From: Clostridia bacterium
GTDB taxonomy: Bacteria > Bacillota > Clostridia > Oscillospirales > Acutalibacteraceae
Assembly (NCBI GenBank): GCA_900766945.1
Contig: CAAFXD010000183.1
Location: forward strand, 1-49,329
Reading direction: 5' to 3'
Length of the DNA stretch: 49,329 bases
The translations under genes were made by a program, and so were the position numbers. Under the pieces are notes generated by a model. That model had not been told where the DNA came from and ran no database searches. It worked only from the letters and a program-made list of their open reading frames with translations. Positions 26,101-32,922 of the stretch are shown here, piece after piece (positions within the stretch are counted from its first letter, which is position 1; every line of letters starts with the position of its first letter).

Positions 26101-29100
26101 GTGTCAGAATGTTTTTCAGCATCGCATACTCGGTGTGCCAAGCTCCCATTCGTTCGTCAAAGGCTTCGGGAATACCGCCCCAACCGACATATCTCGACAA
26201 GATTTTCTGCTCATCAGGTGTGGCAAATCGGTTTTCCTCCTGACATCTTTTCAAGACCGTAATCGCAGCATAGTTTCGGTGGAAACGCTCTTTTTTGTTT
26301 ACCTCCGTAATCTCGTTGTTAGCAAGATTAAAGTTGTGTCGCTCGGACATTGGAATTTCAGGGTGCAAGTCACAGGACTGCACCTTGCTTTTCTTTGGCT
26401 TTTCCCAAGCGGGAACGATGGGAACGATAGTCTGTTCAGCCATATCAACTGCTGTTTCAAGATACGGACTGTCAATAATCTCGACGCCCTGCGGGGGCGA
26501 ATCAAGTTGAGTAATAAAGTACTGCGGAATAGTAGTTCCGTCCCTGTCCTTATACAGAACAATTTTCATCGGAACGCCGTAGTAATTTTCCTCTTTAATA
26601 TCCTTTTCAAACTGATAAGGACTTGTGTATTCGATACTCTCACGAACACGACCGTCTGTATGAAGGTAATCAATTCTGCCGATAGGCTTCGACTGTACCG
26701 GTTCTTCCTTGTTTGTTGATTCGATAGAAAGAACCTTACGCTCATCTCCCTCAACGGCTGATAGAACAAGGTCGAAACCTCTGTCGGTCAGCATATTCAT
26801 ATAGGTGTTCAAACGGTTTTGCGGGAAACCCACCATAGGAACTCTCTGACTGTCGCTTACCGCGCGGGAAGTCATCACAAGGTCAAGAGTTTCAGCCACC
26901 GTTTTTGCATCATCATTGTAGGCTTCAAAGAAGTCGCCGACCTGATAGAACACAAGGCTGTCAGGATTTTCGGCTTTTACCGCAAGATATCCTCTGTACG
27001 GTTGCATTACACGGTTGTCCTTAACAGGAACGCCGTTATGTCCGGAAAGCTCTGTGAACTCTTTTAAGAGTTCATCGCTGATACCGAGAACGCCGCCGTT
27101 ATCTTCAAAGACAAAGGCTTCTTCCACAAGGAACTTGTAGAAGTCTTGACCGTGCCACTCATTGCCCATACTGTCAGTTGCGACAAGACCATTCTTATCA
27201 TAGTCAAGCGAAATATCGTCATTTTTGAGTCTTGACAGTACTTCATAAAGCGTATCAATTTCTGTTTGCCTAATTGTTGGCTCACGCATTTGGTCAAATA
27301 TATCATAGTAAATATCTGACCCGCGCTCGGAAACAGGAGTAATTAAACTCAATTGATTTTGGGCTTCAGCAATCATATACCCCATGTTTTTATCAAGCCT
27401 ACCAATAACATCAGGTTTAGGCTCCGAATAAACTTCCAACATAGAATTGAAATCCTCAGTACCGTAATCCACAAGCTCGGTATAAGCATTTTGCTCAAGG
27501 TATTCAAAGAAACTTTTAGCATCACTCGTATTCTCACTTGCTTCTACTATAAGTGGATAAGTAAAGTCCATTATTACAAACTGTCCTTCGGAAAGAGAGT
27601 CAGGGTTGTAATAAATCGCTCTAAACATTTCTCTGGACGGATCGTTGAAAATATATTCCTCACGCCTGATAGGTGTAGTGTTGTGATTATTAAAGGTGAC
27701 TTTCAGGTGGTCATTCATCGGGTTTTCCTGCACCTTTTGGTCGAACTCTGCACGGCTCATTTCCTTATTGAACAAAGGAAACTGCGTATCATAGAGCATT
27801 ACCCGGTCATTGTCAAAGGACAGAATTTCATACTCGTTTGCACCGATATAGACGGTGTTGCCAAGATGATATTCATATCTTTCGTTGCTCGGTTCAGGCT
27901 CTTTCTTTTCGGGCGGTGCAGTAGAAAGGATTTCTCGCTTTCTGCGTTCCTCTGCGGCTTCGATTCTGCGAATTTCGTGTTGCTCAAGCCACGCAGGATA
28001 GAGTTCCTTTTCTTTCGGGTTCAGGTATCTATCCATTTTGATAAGCTCAGAAATGCGCTTTTCAACCTGATTCCAATTTAGAAGCACTTTGACTTCTTCG
28101 CCGTTTACATTCTTCGAGATTTTGATGCCTTTGCCATCGTGCATTTCATCAATGCCCGTTCCGGTAATGACGGGGTAAGAACCGCCCCAACCGTATTCAT
28201 TTTTCAAGAAATCCACATTTTCTTTCTTTGAAAGGCTCTTTTGAAGCTGCTCATAAATGCGGAACTTTCCCTCCGACACGCCGCTTCCACGGGTGAGAAC
28301 AGCGTCGATAATTTCCTGAGAAAAGGAAAAAGCAGAGGGTTTTGTTACCTCTGCTTCGTAATCGAGTATTAAGCTCATCTGCCCGTCCATGGAGGGCAAT
28401 GGCTTCATTGTATCCTGAAGCTCGCCTAAAAGACGCATTGCTTCAAAATGTTCGGCAATAACACCCCAGTCGTAAAAGCTCTGCTTTGTACGACTTAAAT
28501 AGCTGCCCTCCCAAAGCTGAAGCACATTCTGATAAGTCTTGTAGCCGACTCGTCTGCCGTCACTGAGTATCAGTTCAGTATAATCGTTATTGAAAATACT
28601 TTGTATATAAGAAGTCCGGGCAGTCTCGTCAGCGGTTGCTTCAAAGAATGCCCGGATCTCGTCTTTTGTGGCTTTCAGGTGGGGTGTGGTTGCAAGGATT
28701 TCTCGAATAGTATCATCGTTACCGAAGAACGGCAGGCTTCTATCCTCGTTACTTCGGTCGTAATACTCTAAGCGAAGATTACTTCCTTCATCACGATTTC
28801 CTGAACTCGGCTCTTCAGGTTGTTCATCTTCCGAACCCAACTCATCATATCCGCCGCTTTCAGGCTCTCGGTCAAGCCTTCCTTCGCCGCCATTTCTTTC
28901 GTCAGGCGTTCCTCCATTTCGGTCGCCGTCTGTTCGATCTCCGCCAGATGCTCGCTCAGCTTGCAACTCGTCAGGAGATTGTAGTACAGCACCTTGCGGT
29001 TCTCTTTCAGGTACTTCGCTCTCATTCGAGAGTAGCGTCCCATCGGCGCTTCCGGCTGTTCCGGCAGTACCAAGTTGGGAAGTCGATAATCGCCCTGCAT

Positions 29101-29968
29101 CGTGTAAGTCAGTTTGTTCATTTTTTGAACTCCTTTCTGCATTTTCGATTCTGACGGTATTATAATCCTGTTTTTGTTTTTCTGCAAATGTGCGATTTGA
29201 ACTTTTTTCTGCAATTTGCAGATTTCGGATAGTTTTTGATATTTCCTTCAATGCCATTCCCACAATATCACTTGTAGCAAATCCAAGGGCGTTCAGTGTC
29301 TGCGGCGTGTTGAAGTTAACAACATTCTCAAAATCTTCCTGCCCAAAATAACTTTCGGCATCAATACCAAGTCTTACCATTATCATATACGCTACGCTGT
29401 TGGTAACAACTTTTCTGTATATGGAGGAAATATTGTCCTCGTCCAGTTCCTCCAAGAAGCTGTTGTTTACCGAGTAGAGCAAATCACGGGTATAATCAGG
29501 AAGATTGTCCTCGGTGGCATTTTTCGCCGCACTCATAACTGCATCCGCAAGGCTTCGGCTGTTATCCAGTGTTCCAAAGGTGCTTTCAAGAGTTTCAATG
29601 ATTTCCTGCTCATATTCCGGCTTCATCTCCCATATCGGCACGGGGCGGGAATGTTCACTCGGATGTGTGTCAGAAATATCGAAGTAGTAAATAAGCCGCT
29701 GGCGTTTTCTACTAACATCGTCAAGAACCGCAATGCCTGTTGCACCTTTATTAACCCATCTGCCGAAAGTTTTATTCCAGCGCTCAATTTCAAGAACTGC
29801 GGTAGCATCCGGTCGCTGTGCGAACACCAAAAGCTGTTCATCAAAGCGGAGTTTATAGTTTCGGCAGGCGGAAGTTAAAAAGGCTTCCCAATTTTGCGGA
29901 GAGGATATGACCGTCTTGCAGGTACGGTCATACAGTTCGGAGATAAGGTCATACTTGCGAGCCATCAA
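23150..29968 (-). CDS. Giant ArdC-N / MutS-I-like / N6-methylase / SNF2 helicase, truncated by the transposon
   Basis: The open frame has 2,272 residues, the last four (GYNF) coded by the inserted element. Visible blocks: an ArdC/LtrC-like N-terminus (LLVFAQRPDATAVLEIERWN, about 46-65); a low-complexity linker (about 283-400) that overlaps tnpV; a MutS domain-I-like block (FYQVGDFFEAYNDDAKTVAE, about 1000); an N6-methyltransferase (ILEPSCGIGHF near 1333, catalytic-type NVPFGD near 1393); and the first helicase lobe with HAVGAGKT (near 2006), IDESHYYKN (near 2164) and ATGTPISNS (near 2215). The second lobe is in 14287-15915. Known of such ICE polyproteins: they are carried into recipients or protect and process DNA. 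As sequenced, helicase activity should be lost; methylase might remain. Confidence 0.9.
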   Translation of the reverse strand: MMARKYDLISELYDRTCKTVISSPQNWEAFLTSACRNYKLRFDEQLLVFAQRPDATAVLEIERWNKTFGRWVNKGATGIAVLDDVSRKRQRLIYYFDISDTHPSEHSRPVPIWEMKPEYEQEIIETLESTFGTLDNSRSLADAVMSAAKNATEDNLPDYTRDLLYSVNNSFLEELDEDNISSIYRKVVTNSVAYMIMVRLGIDAESYFGQEDFENVVNFNTPQTLNALGFATSDIVGMALKEISKTIRNLQIAEKSSNRTFAEKQKQDYNTVRIENAERSSKNEQTDLHDAGRLSTSQLGTAGTAGSADGTLLSNESEVPEREPQGAVLQSPDELQAERASGGDRTDGDRNGGTPDERNGGEGRLDREPESGGYDELGSEDEQPEEPSSGNRDEGSNLRLEYYDRSNEDRSLPFFGNDDTIREILATTPHLKATKDEIRAFFEATADETARTSYIQSIFNNDYTELILSDGRRVGYKTYQNVLQLWEGSYLSRTKQSFYDWGVIAEHFEAMRLLGELQDTMKPLPSMDGQMSLILDYEAEVTKPSAFSFSQEIIDAVLTRGSGVSEGKFRIYEQLQKSLSKKENVDFLKNEYGWGGSYPVITGTGIDEMHDGKGIKISKNVNGEEVKVLLNWNQVEKRISELIKMDRYLNPKEKELYPAWLEQHEIRRIEAAEERRKREILSTAPPEKKEPEPSNERYEYHLGNTVYIGANEYEILSFDNDRVMLYDTQFPLFNKEMSRAEFDQKVQENPMNDHLKVTFNNHNTTPIRREEYIFNDPSREMFRAIYYNPDSLSEGQFVIMDFTYPLIVEASENTSDAKSFFEYLEQNAYTELVDYGTEDFNSMLEVYSEPKPDVIGRLDKNMGYMIAEAQNQLSLITPVSERGSDIYYDIFDQMREPTIRQTEIDTLYEVLSRLKNDDISLDYDKNGLVATDSMGNEWHGQDFYKFLVEEAFVFEDNGGVLGISDELLKEFTELSGHNGVPVKDNRVMQPYRGYLAVKAENPDSLVFYQVGDFFEAYNDDAKTVAETLDLVMTSRAVSDSQRVPMVGFPQNRLNTYMNMLTDRGFDLVLSAVEGDERKVLSIESTNKEEPVQSKPIGRIDYLHTDGRVRESIEYTSPYQFEKDIKEENYYGVPMKIVLYKDRDGTTIPQYFITQLDSPPQGVEIIDSPYLETAVDMAEQTIVPIVPAWEKPKKSKVQSCDLHPEIPMSERHNFNLANNEITEVNKKERFHRNYAAITVLKRCQEENRFATPDEQKILSRYVGWGGIPEAFDERMGAWHTEYAMLKNILTPEEYESARESTLTAFYTPPTVIKAVYKAMEQLGFREGNILEPSCGIGHFIGMLPDSMQESKVYGVELDTVSAGIAQQLYQKTSIAAQGFEEVNLPDSFFDAVVGNVPFGDFKVPDKRYDKHKFLIHDYFFAKSLDKLRPGGVMALITSKGTMDKENPAVRKYIAQRADLLGAIRLPNNTFKGNAGTEVVSDILILQKRDRIVDIEPDWVHLGTDENGIAMNSYFVEHPEMILGEMKMVSGRFGPEPSCVPYEGADLAEQLSEAVANIHGEITAYEVEDELTEEDNSIPADPTVRNFSYTLVDGKIYFRENSRMAPVDVSATAENRIKGMIAIRDCVRNLIELQTEDYPDSAIKAEQEKLNSLYDTFTAKYGLINSRANSSAFSQDSSFSLLSALEVLGDDGTLEKKADMFYKRTIKPHTPVTSVDTASEALAVSMGEKACIDMEYMCELTGKTEEEIFADLKGVIFLNPMYGYGNSTEAKYLMADEYLSGNVREKLAWAKKSAQLSPKDYSINVEALQKVQPKDLTASEISVRLGATWLPPEIVEQFIFEFLGTPNYSKLYIKLHFSAYTGEWNIENKTYDKGNVKAYSTYGTKRINAYKIIEETLNLKDVRIFDYIEDDEGKKKAVLNKKETAIAQSKQELIKQGFQDWIWSDPKRREKLCKIYNEKFNSIRPREYDGSHITFNGMNPEIELREHQRNAVAHILYGGNTLLAHAVGAGKTFEMTAAAMESKRLGLCSKSLFVVPNHLTEQWASEFLQLYPSANILVATKKDFETKNRKRFCGRIATGDYDAIIIGHSQFEKIPMSIERQRVILEQQLEEITQGLADLKHNRGDNFSVKQLERTKKSVKQKLDKLNDQSKKDDVVTFEELGVDRLFIDESHYYKNLFLYTKMRNVGGIAQTEAQKSSDLFMKCRYLDEITGGRGTVFATGTPISNSMVELYTIQRYLQYDTLVKNNLQHFDAWASTFGETVTAVELTPEGYNF
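23156..23161 (-). promoter_or_regulatory. -10 half of the circle-junction promoter
   Basis: TATAAT on the minus strand lies 4 bp inside the left end of the element. Integrated, it has no good -35 (CGGTTG at the 17-bp position). In the circle it pairs with TTGACA from the other end and reads toward tnpX. Confidence 0.75.
28768..29121 (-). CDS. TnpV-like protein encoded in an alternative frame within the helicase gene
   Basis: 117 residues (MNKLTYTMQGDYRLPNLVLP...), in a different frame of the same strand as the giant gene. The start has a textbook AAAGGAG 8 bases upstream. Its C-terminal 80 residues match the transposon TnpV: KYLKENRKVLYYNLLTSCKL against RYIQEHRKALYTELLTSGRL, and AAKEGLTESLKAADMMSWVR against AEKEGVTEALKAEDGMKWTQ. 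The giant protein's own reading here is Gly/Asp/Glu/Arg-rich filler, as expected if tnpV was there first and the host frame was overprinted. The likely role is the same as TnpV, which is unproven. Confidence 0.75.
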   Translation of the reverse strand: MNKLTYTMQGDYRLPNLVLPEQPEAPMGRYSRMRAKYLKENRKVLYYNLLTSCKLSEHLAEIEQTATEMEERLTKEMAAKEGLTESLKAADMMSWVRKMNNLKSRVQEIVMKEVIFA

Positions 29969-29980
29969 TAACGCCTCCTT

Positions 29981-30607
29981 TTAGCGGCTTAAAACATCCC
30001 GTGTTTTATTGGCAGAACGGCAGTCGTATTCCTCCATAAATTCCCACACATAGCGGCAACCGCCGTGCGAAGATTGAGGGGTAATATCCCAATCGAACTC
30101 ACGCTCAAAAGGAATAATATCATTGTAGAAATGAAAGGGTTTTGCCGACAATAAAGAGCCCATCACAAAATGCTCATCGCTATTTTTTGTCAATCCCGTA
30201 GGCTCAGCTCTGTCGGTTCCGTTGTATAACACATAACATAAATGTAAACCAGCCGGAACATCGTGCGGTTGGATAATATCTTGACAAAACAGTGCCGGCT
30301 TTTGGAATACAGTAATTTCTTCAAAATTATGTTGAAACGGTCCATCATCCAACAAGTTTGTGCCCAACAGATTACATTCGGCACACAATTCGTCTGTTGT
30401 CAGTTCAGTAGCATTTGTCCGACTGATTTCATACTCTTCAAAACGCACCTTCGTATTTTTTTGCACCGAAGAAATGTGTTGAGAATCGCGTCCAAAATAA
30501 TTTCTCCGTGCCTTTACAAACTCATTGTGCGCTTGTTCATAGTCATAGCCGCTGTATGCGATAAATTCGTCATGAGGAGCGGCTATGATAACCTGATAGA
30601 ATTTCAT
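29981..30607 (-). CDS. LPD28-like element protein
   Basis: 208 residues. The stretch DVPAGLHLCYVLYNG and the following GSLLSAKPF resemble LPD28, a domain of large polyvalent proteins in ICEs and phages. The N-terminus (MKFYQVIIAAPHDEFIAYSG) looks like a small alpha-beta domain. No catalytic motif is seen. The ATG overlaps the stop of the preceding small ORF (ATGA), and the giant helicase begins 12 bases after its stop, so the three are one operon. Confidence 0.6.
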   Translation of the reverse strand: MKFYQVIIAAPHDEFIAYSGYDYEQAHNEFVKARRNYFGRDSQHISSVQKNTKVRFEEYEISRTNATELTTDELCAECNLLGTNLLDDGPFQHNFEEITVFQKPALFCQDIIQPHDVPAGLHLCYVLYNGTDRAEPTGLTKNSDEHFVMGSLLSAKPFHFYNDIIPFEREFDWDITPQSSHGGCRYVWEFMEEYDCRSANKTRDVLSR

Positions 30608-30768
30608 CTTGTGGGTTCTCCTTTCCTTTTAGGGCGTCGGTCAATAATTTTATAGCCAGCTGCTTTCAAACAGCGTATTTCTTCTTTTGTCGGGATACAT
30701 TCCTCATAATTGGTACTCATTTTAGGAACACCGTCTTTTAAAACGGTAAAAAGCTTTTCATCTTTCAT
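30604..30768 (-). CDS. Small conserved-looking protein of the ssb operon
   Basis: 54 residues (MKDEKLFTVLKDGVPKMSTN, ending RRPKRKGEPTR). It has an ideal TAGGAGG 6 bases before the ATG and overlaps the next start by 4 bases, so translation looks real. It has a charged, basic C-terminus and no known domain. Its place between ssb and the LPD28-like gene suggests a DNA-processing accessory, but that is a guess. Confidence 0.65.
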   Translation of the reverse strand: MKDEKLFTVLKDGVPKMSTNYEECIPTKEEIRCLKAAGYKIIDRRPKRKGEPTR

Positions 30769-30802
30769 AATTTCCTCCTAACTATATAAGTAACATTCTT
30801 TT

Positions 30803-31207
30803 TTAAAACGGTAAATCATCATCGTTGGTCGGTAATACAGTGAAATCCTGCGGTGCCGGTTCATGGTTCGCCGGCGCATCTTTTTTCTTATTGTCGCCGC
30901 AGAAAGATATGGTATTGGCAACGACTTCAACCGCTTTTCGGTTGTTGCCGTCCTTATCAACAAATGTGCGTGTTTGCAGATTCCCTTGGATGCCAATCAG
31001 CATTCCTTTGCGAAAATAGGTAGTGATGACGCGGGCAACATTTCGCCACGCGACAATCGTAAAGAAATCAACTTTTCGGTTTTTGTTTTCGTCAGCGTAG
31101 GCCCGTTCAACGGCGATGGCAAAACTGGTCACTTCCGTACCGGAATCGGTGGTACGCAACTCAGGGTCAGCAGTGAGCCGCCCCATTAAGGTCACGGAAT
31201 TTAACAT
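30803..31207 (-). CDS. ssb: Single-stranded DNA-binding protein
   Basis: 134 residues with an OB fold (MLNSVTLMGRLTADPELRTT, VDFFTIVAWRNVARVITTYF, IGIQGNLQTRTF) and the conserved acidic tip DDDLPF. Known role: it coats single-stranded DNA during replication and after transfer. AGGAGATG precedes the ATG. Element-borne copies are usually shorter than the chromosomal one, as here. It opens the ssb-helicase operon, just after the terminator of the surface module. Confidence 0.95.
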   Translation of the reverse strand: MLNSVTLMGRLTADPELRTTDSGTEVTSFAIAVERAYADENKNRKVDFFTIVAWRNVARVITTYFRKGMLIGIQGNLQTRTFVDKDGNNRKAVEVVANTISFCGDNKKKDAPANHEPAPQDFTVLPTNDDDLPF

Positions 31208-31243
31208 AAATACATCTCCTGCTTCAAAAGTAATTTACAAACG

Positions 31244-31275
31244 AAAACAGCGCCCGATAGTACGGACGCTGTTTT
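31244..31275 (-). terminator. Terminator at the end of the surface module
   Basis: AAAACAGCG (31244-31252) pairs with CGCTGTTTT (31267-31275), and CCG/CGG extends the stem after one mismatch. T4 follows on the minus strand. It separates the surface genes from ssb. Confidence 0.6.
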
Positions 31276-31314
31276 GAATATTGATGAAAAAGAAGAAAGA
31301 GAAAAACAAAGATT

Positions 31315-31911
31315 TTACGCGATGGAAATGTTGAAGTTGAATGTGCCCGTCCACATACCCGCCGAAATGTCCGGCGCGGCAATCGTCGCATCCTGCGTAG
31401 TCCAGTCAGCGGCAGTAATCTCGTTCTGTACGAAAGTTGTTTTTGCCTGTGTAACGGTTGCTTTCACATCTTCTTTCGGATTGCCAACCGCTTGCTCGGT
31501 GAGGGTGAAGTTTACACCTTCAAGAACGGCGTCAGCATCAACCGGTGCCACGGTAATTGTTTGGTCACCGGAAATATCACCTTTGACACCGATGCGGTAT
31601 TCACCGTTGCCGGTTGTACCGTCCAATATGATGGTTTTCGGAATTTTTACCGAATAGGTGGAGGATTTGGTTGCATAAACTTCCACCGCAGCCGTTTTGG
31701 ATTCGGTGGTCGCCGATGAGTCGGTAATGGTATCCTCATACACAGATGTTTTGCTCTGCGTTTCGTCGCTTCCCACAGCAGTTCCTGCGGAAAAATCAGC
31801 GGCAACGGAGCCGGTGGAATTGGTCAGGTTTGCAGCGAACACCGAAGTGCTCAAAAGACTTACGAGCACAATGGCGGTAAGCACGGTTAAGATGGTTTTT
31901 TTCTTGTTCAT
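31315..31911 (-). CDS. Small secreted protein with IPKTIILDG-type C-terminal domain
   Basis: 198 residues from the ATG at 31911 (MNKKKTILTVLTAIVLVSLL), with AAGGAG 9 bases upstream. The signal peptide ends near SVFA-A. A Ser/Thr-rich segment (25-85) follows, then a beta-rich domain from SVKIPKTIILDG to ISAGMWTGTFNFNISIA. The same domain ends the 1,648-residue protein two genes upstream. No sorting signal or membrane anchor is seen, so it is either released or held by partners. It may be a subunit of a surface fibre; that is inference. Confidence 0.75.
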   Translation of the reverse strand: MNKKKTILTVLTAIVLVSLLSTSVFAANLTNSTGSVAADFSAGTAVGSDETQSKTSVYEDTITDSSATTESKTAAVEVYATKSSTYSVKIPKTIILDGTTGNGEYRIGVKGDISGDQTITVAPVDADAVLEGVNFTLTEQAVGNPKEDVKATVTQAKTTFVQNEITAADWTTQDATIAAPDISAGMWTGTFNFNISIA

Positions 31912-31983
31912 AGGAATCGTTCTCCTTTTTGTTTGAATTTTATTTTGTGATGGCTTTCCCTTTCTTCTATACATACACACAGG

Positions 31984-32907
31984 TCAAATAACGGTTATGT
32001 TCACGGTTACATTTGCACCGTTATATTGCGCCTGTGTAGTAATGTCATAAGTGGCAAGGTTTAATACCAACGAATATTCTCCGGGTGGCAGAATCTCTTT
32101 GGCGTTCCAATATACACATTTACCCGGGGGAATTAAATCCGTGGTACCTAAAATGGATTCCCCATTACGGACAGTAAATTTGAAATACACCGTATTGCCG
32201 GCGGGATTGATAAGGGGAATGTACGGGTTTTCCGCATTGATTATCAGCTTGTCATACCCGAATATCTCAATCTCTCCCTGATCGGCCGTAGAATTGTCGC
32301 TTGGCATATAGCCACTCCAATCCTCAGCCGTATCATCGACAGGCAATTTCGGTCTTGTTGTTTCTTCAACGGTTGGATATTCCGTGGTTGTCGGTGCCGG
32401 CGCAGGACTTTTTGTGCACCCCTTAAATCCGCCGAGGAAAAGCAACAGCAGCAGGAGTAACAACGCGAACAGCGGCAACAACGGAAATAATGAAAATTTT
32501 GTAACAGCAACCCACTTTTGTTGGGCGGCGCCGTAACACTCGGTAACCCCATTGACAGCATCGAATGTTTTGACATCTGTTTCCGGGACGGTGCAGAGAT
32601 AGCCTTTTATTCTGCGAAAAAACGGGCGTTTTTTTAAGATGGCATATGTAGAATTGGCTGCGAAAAGTGTCCCGACTTGGTTGTCATCATTCTCCTTCAA
32701 GGGCTTAAACGCCGTATAACCGATAACTTGCATAGATTGTGCATCAATCTCGGGATTTTGTGACTGCTCGAGTTCTTTCTCTTTTTTTCGGAACTGCGTC
32801 TTTGTCAAATAATCGAGTTCATAGCGCTTTTTTTCTTGCTTGTTTTTGAGACGAAGCGTGCTGCATTCTTCTTGCAACCGCGTGTATAAATACATTTCAT
32901 TGCACAA
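31984..32907 (-). CDS. Single-pass membrane protein with extracellular beta domain
   Basis: 307 residues from a TTG start at 32907, chosen because AGGAGG lies 7 bases before it; an ATG at 32895 is too far. The N-terminus is a charged coiled coil (about 5-55). One strong membrane segment (FPLLPLFALLLLLLLLFLGG, about 140-160) is followed by a Pro/Thr linker and a beta-rich C-terminal domain (IEIFGYDKLIINAENPYIPL to the end), presumably outside. It could anchor the secreted proteins encoded next to it. No family recognised. Confidence 0.65.
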   Translation of the reverse strand: MCNEMYLYTRLQEECSTLRLKNKQEKKRYELDYLTKTQFRKKEKELEQSQNPEIDAQSMQVIGYTAFKPLKENDDNQVGTLFAANSTYAILKKRPFFRRIKGYLCTVPETDVKTFDAVNGVTECYGAAQQKWVAVTKFSLFPLLPLFALLLLLLLLFLGGFKGCTKSPAPAPTTTEYPTVEETTRPKLPVDDTAEDWSGYMPSDNSTADQGEIEIFGYDKLIINAENPYIPLINPAGNTVYFKFTVRNGESILGTTDLIPPGKCVYWNAKEILPPGEYSLVLNLATYDITTQAQYNGANVTVNITVI

Positions 32908-32922
32908 TGCAATTCCTCCTTT

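Noticed and set aside
25298..28081. Several plus-strand frames of 200-250 codons opposite the giant gene
   Set aside because: The opposing frame carries methylase and helicase motifs, and none of these shadows shows a domain or ribosome site.
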